DNA from: JAHFUI01 sp041485905
Lineage (GTDB): Bacteria; Acidobacteriota; Vicinamibacteria; Vicinamibacterales; CAVVIG01
Assembly (NCBI GenBank): GCA_041485905.1
Contig: JBGPKK010000210.1
Location: 1 to 7,962 of the forward strand
DNA length: 7,962 nucleotides
Direction of reading: 5' to 3'
Below the pieces are notes generated by a model, which made no database searches, was not told where the DNA came from, and saw nothing but the letters and a program-made list of their open reading frames with translations. The translations under genes were made by a program, and so were the position numbers. Below, one piece after another: positions 6,129-7,962 of the stretch (the stretch's first letter is position 1; each line of letters opens with the position of its first letter).

Positions 6129-6527
6129 TTAGTCGCGGCTGTCGCCGAAGAACAGCTTGATCTCGCGGTCGCCGAGCTGGAGATTCCTGATGAATCCCGC
6201 CGGGTTCCCGTTCCTCGCCGGAAGGACCGTCACCTTGAGGATCTCGCCAGGCTTCATCGAGGTCTTGTTGATTCCCTCCCGAGTCAGCGTCGTTATGGAG
6301 GCGGTGGTCAGCACCCACTCCGTAAACGTGCCGTCCTTGTTCGGGACAGTGAGTTCGATGCTCGCGTGCGGATTCGTAAAGTTCAACTTCTTGAGCCGGC
6401 CCTGCAGGACCACCTCTTTATTCAGGTCGTACACGCCCGCCACGGCATGATGGGCCTGCAGCCCGACGCCGACGCCGGCCGTCAGGAATCCGCACAGTAC
6501 GACCAATCGAGCGGTTCGTATCGTCAT
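6129..6527 (-). CDS. DUF6152-family small exported protein
   Basis: The 132-residue product has a signal peptide (charged start TIRTAR, hydrophobic 8-22) with likely cleavage after LQA25, so the mature protein would begin H26-H27. The rest matches DUF6152: 'YDLNKEVVLQGRLKKLNF' (33-50), the conserved 'TNPHA' with H54, 'WVLTT' (71-75), 'SMKPGEILKVTV' (90-101) and 'ARNGNPAGF' (104-112). Length is normal for the family. It is a small beta-rich periplasmic protein of unknown function. It is the first gene of the central run, just behind a promoter, and so could be its most expressed product. The start is set by a strong GAGGGAG site (6536-6542), eight bases upstream; the frame's extension back to 6632 is not used. 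Confidence 0.9.
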   Translation of the reverse strand: MTIRTARLVVLCGFLTAGVGVGLQAHHAVAGVYDLNKEVVLQGRLKKLNFTNPHASIELTVPNKDGTFTEWVLTTASITTLTREGINKTSMKPGEILKVTVLPARNGNPAGFIRNLQLGDREIKLFFGDSRD

Positions 6528-6535
6528 GGTTGCTA

Positions 6536-6542
6536 CTCCCTC
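6536..6542 (-). promoter_or_regulatory. strong Shine-Dalgarno site of the DUF6152 gene
   Basis: GAGGGAG lies eight bases before the ATG at 6527 and is the best ribosome site in the window. Confidence 0.7.
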
Positions 6543-6561
6543 TGTCGTGATTACGGTCCGG

Positions 6562-6591
6562 ATGATAGCAATACGCCCTCCCAAGCGGCAA
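6562..6591 (-). promoter_or_regulatory. probable sigma70-like promoter of the central operon
   Basis: On the minus strand, TTGCCG (6586-6591, 4 of 6) and TATCAT (6562-6567, 5 of 6) are separated by 18 bases, within a 113-base gap (6528-6640) between the BON gene and the DUF6152 gene. Transcription would start near 6555, giving a leader of about 28 bases that includes the strong Shine-Dalgarno site. No operator-like dyad was found beside it. Confidence 0.55.
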
Positions 6592-6640
6592 GGGCTTTCG
6601 CAAGGCGGTGCTCGGCGTGAGGGGTTTCCCAATCTGATTC

Positions 6641-7432
6641 TTAACGCCTCGTGTCCGGCTTGCCGGCGACCTGCACCTTGTTCTCGAACGCCAGCACACC
6701 AAAGACGGCCCGCGCGGCACTCTCGGCCTTGATCATTTCCAACTGAGCGCGCACGATTCCGACGAGCGTCACGTGGCCGTTGTTCACGATCACGCGAATC
6801 GGCGGGTCCACCATGGAATAGTTCTCGAAGGCGGGATCGCTATAGATAGCATTGGCAATCGCCACGCGCAAGCGGTCGTCGGACTGCGACGCCGGCAGGA
6901 CCTCGATCCTGTTGTTGATCGCCTGAACGCCGCGCACCTTGGCGACCCGCTCGAGGATGTCCGCCAGTTTCTCCGGCGCGGTGAGGGCGCCGGCCAGGCT
7001 GACGATGCCGTTGTTGATCCGGCCGTCGATGTTGTCGTACACGGTGTAGCGGTCGTACGTGCGAATGCGCTCGCCCACAAGCCGGCCGAGTGCCGCATCG
7101 TTCTCGGCCTTCGCGATCGTCAAGTCGGACACCAGCGACTGAATGTCGCTCGCCTTGAGCGCTCGACGGACCGCTTCCTCTTTCGCCCACAAGCTCGGGA
7201 CCATACCGGAGAGCGTCACAACGCGGTCCTGAACGTCCACCGTCACTTTGGCCTCGAATTCGGCCAACTTGCGCTGGACGTCGGCTCGAATCTGTCTGTC
7301 GGCCGGCGTGATGGCATTCTGCGGGATGACGACAGCCGTGGCGGCCACGACTGCCGCCAGAGCCAGCGACGCGACGAACATCGTTTCGACGGCAATAAAA
7401 CCGGTCGCGGGCAACGTCGTTGAAAGGTTCAT
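6641..7432 (-). CDS. exported or membrane-anchored protein with three BON domains
   Basis: The 263-residue product has a hydrophobic segment at about 18-37 (a signal peptide or anchor) followed by three BON domains: about 45-108 ('VVTLSGMV'), 112-178 ('NNGIVSLAGAL', 'NNRIEVL') and 184-256 ('NNGHVTLVGIV', 'ENKVQV'). Each shows the family's helix plus V-x-L-x-G strand pattern, with the glycine retained. BON domains bind membranes or hold periplasmic proteins together, as in OsmY-type proteins; a stress or envelope role is inferred. I chose the ATG at 7432. A GTG at 7477 and an ATG at 7381 are also in frame; the latter would give a more usual signal peptide with the hydrophobic run at residues 1-20. 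None has a clear ribosome site. It follows the hydrolase gene by 51 bases and may be co-transcribed with it. Confidence 0.85.
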   Translation of the reverse strand: MNLSTTLPATGFIAVETMFVASLALAAVVAATAVVIPQNAITPADRQIRADVQRKLAEFEAKVTVDVQDRVVTLSGMVPSLWAKEEAVRRALKASDIQSLVSDLTIAKAENDAALGRLVGERIRTYDRYTVYDNIDGRINNGIVSLAGALTAPEKLADILERVAKVRGVQAINNRIEVLPASQSDDRLRVAIANAIYSDPAFENYSMVDPPIRVIVNNGHVTLVGIVRAQLEMIKAESAARAVFGVLAFENKVQVAGKPDTRR

Positions 7433-7483
7433 AAGTGTTACAGCTCTAAAGAGAGGCACGCAGTCGGCTGACACCACGGGCGG

Positions 7484-7962
7484 TTACGGTCGATGCGCCC
7501 GAAGGAACGAACGGATCTGGCGCACCGCCAGGGGAATGCGCTCCTTGGGCTCCTTCCACGGGAACATGCTCACTTCGGCCTTCGGCGCGAGCATGGCGCA
7601 CTCCATGGCGACGGCGTATGAATGCGACGGGACGTCATCGGGCAGGACCAGAACGGGCGTCTGACAATTGCGCACGAATTCGCGCGTCACGGTGAAGACG
7701 AAGTCGGCGTTGGTGCGGAACATCCTGGTCACGAATTTCTCGACCATCTCTGTCGTGAGCTCGGGCCGGCGTTTGACCAATTCCGCACCCCAGCCAGTCA
7801 TGCTGGCGTCGTACATGACGTTGGGCATCTCCGGCCGGAACCCGACGGGCTGCGCCGGCACGGCCGCGACGACACGACCCGGCGCCCGCCTCAAGAGGTT
7901 CCAGATGAAGGGGCCGCCAATGCAGAAGCCCAGCACCATGAACTTGTCGATGCCCAGATGGC
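7484..7962 (-). CDS. alpha/beta hydrolase with Cys nucleophile elbow (C-terminal part; 5' end off window)
   Basis: The frame enters at the right edge and gives the last 158 residues before TAA at 7484. 'VLGFCIGG' near the start is a nucleophile elbow (G-x-C-x-G-G) with Cys in place of the usual Ser, as in dienelactone-hydrolase-like proteins. Farther on, 'TPVLVLPDDVPSHSYA' contains the strand that normally supplies the acid residue (one of the two Asp) and a His just after it that could complete a triad. The final 'AVRQIRSFLRAH' is the usual closing helix. The ATG at 7939 lies inside the elbow and cannot be the true start; the coding frame continues upstream of it with 'HLGIDKF'. The substrate cannot be told from this part. 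Confidence 0.85.
   Translation of the reverse strand, partial: HLGIDKFMVLGFCIGGPFIWNLLRRAPGRVVAAVPAQPVGFRPEMPNVMYDASMTGWGAELVKRRPELTTEMVEKFVTRMFRTNADFVFTVTREFVRNCQTPVLVLPDDVPSHSYAVAMECAMLAPKAEVSMFPWKEPKERIPLAVRQIRSFLRAHRP

Noticed and set aside
6528..6640. rho-independent terminator after the BON gene
   Set aside because: Only a three-base GGG/CCC stem and no T-run are visible, so termination here cannot be supported from sequence.

Overview
The window is GC-rich, densely coding, and carries every supportable gene on the minus strand. The mix of a Planctomycete-type cytochrome protein (DUF1587/1592/1588/1585), a DUF6152 protein, DUF6644 membrane proteins and secreted proteins of the 'PDLSGSW' kind points to an environmental Acidobacteriota genome, most likely Vicinamibacteria-like. 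This placement is from gene content recalled from memory; no marker gene is present. The long plus-strand open frames are antisense shadows of the minus-strand genes.

Reading in the direction of transcription (right to left): the right edge holds the C-terminal part of an alpha/beta hydrolase with a Cys in the nucleophile elbow (7484-7962). After 51 bases comes an exported protein with three BON domains (6641-7432). A 113-base gap with a good sigma70-like promoter (6562-6591) then opens a tight run of genes: a small exported DUF6152 protein (6129-6527), an exported 334-residue protein with an octapeptide-repeat linker (5101-6105), an exported 283-residue protein (4241-5092), a four-helix DUF6644 membrane protein (3722-4198), a larger membrane protein that joins a His-rich four-helix domain to a second DUF6644 domain (2721-3713), and a possible 27-residue single-helix microprotein (2625-2708). 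Gaps inside this run are about 8 to 42 bases, so it looks like one operon. After a second promoter-like region (2539-2567), the left third of the window is one large gene (2500 to beyond base 1) for an exported dihaem-type DUF1592 protein that lacks only its last few residues.

Taken together, the central run encodes three periplasmic proteins and two or three membrane proteins with conserved, suitably placed histidines, next to a protein with two CxxCH haem motifs. A plausible reading, which is inference, is an uncharacterised envelope redox or ligand-handling module. Two copies of a related palindromic repeat (CCCTTCGAC...GCTCAGGG type) lie inside coding sequence in frame: one inserts about 16 residues into the DUF1592 protein, and the other forms the linker between the two halves of the fused membrane protein. 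No RNA genes, CRISPR arrays, transposases or convincing rho-independent terminators were seen.
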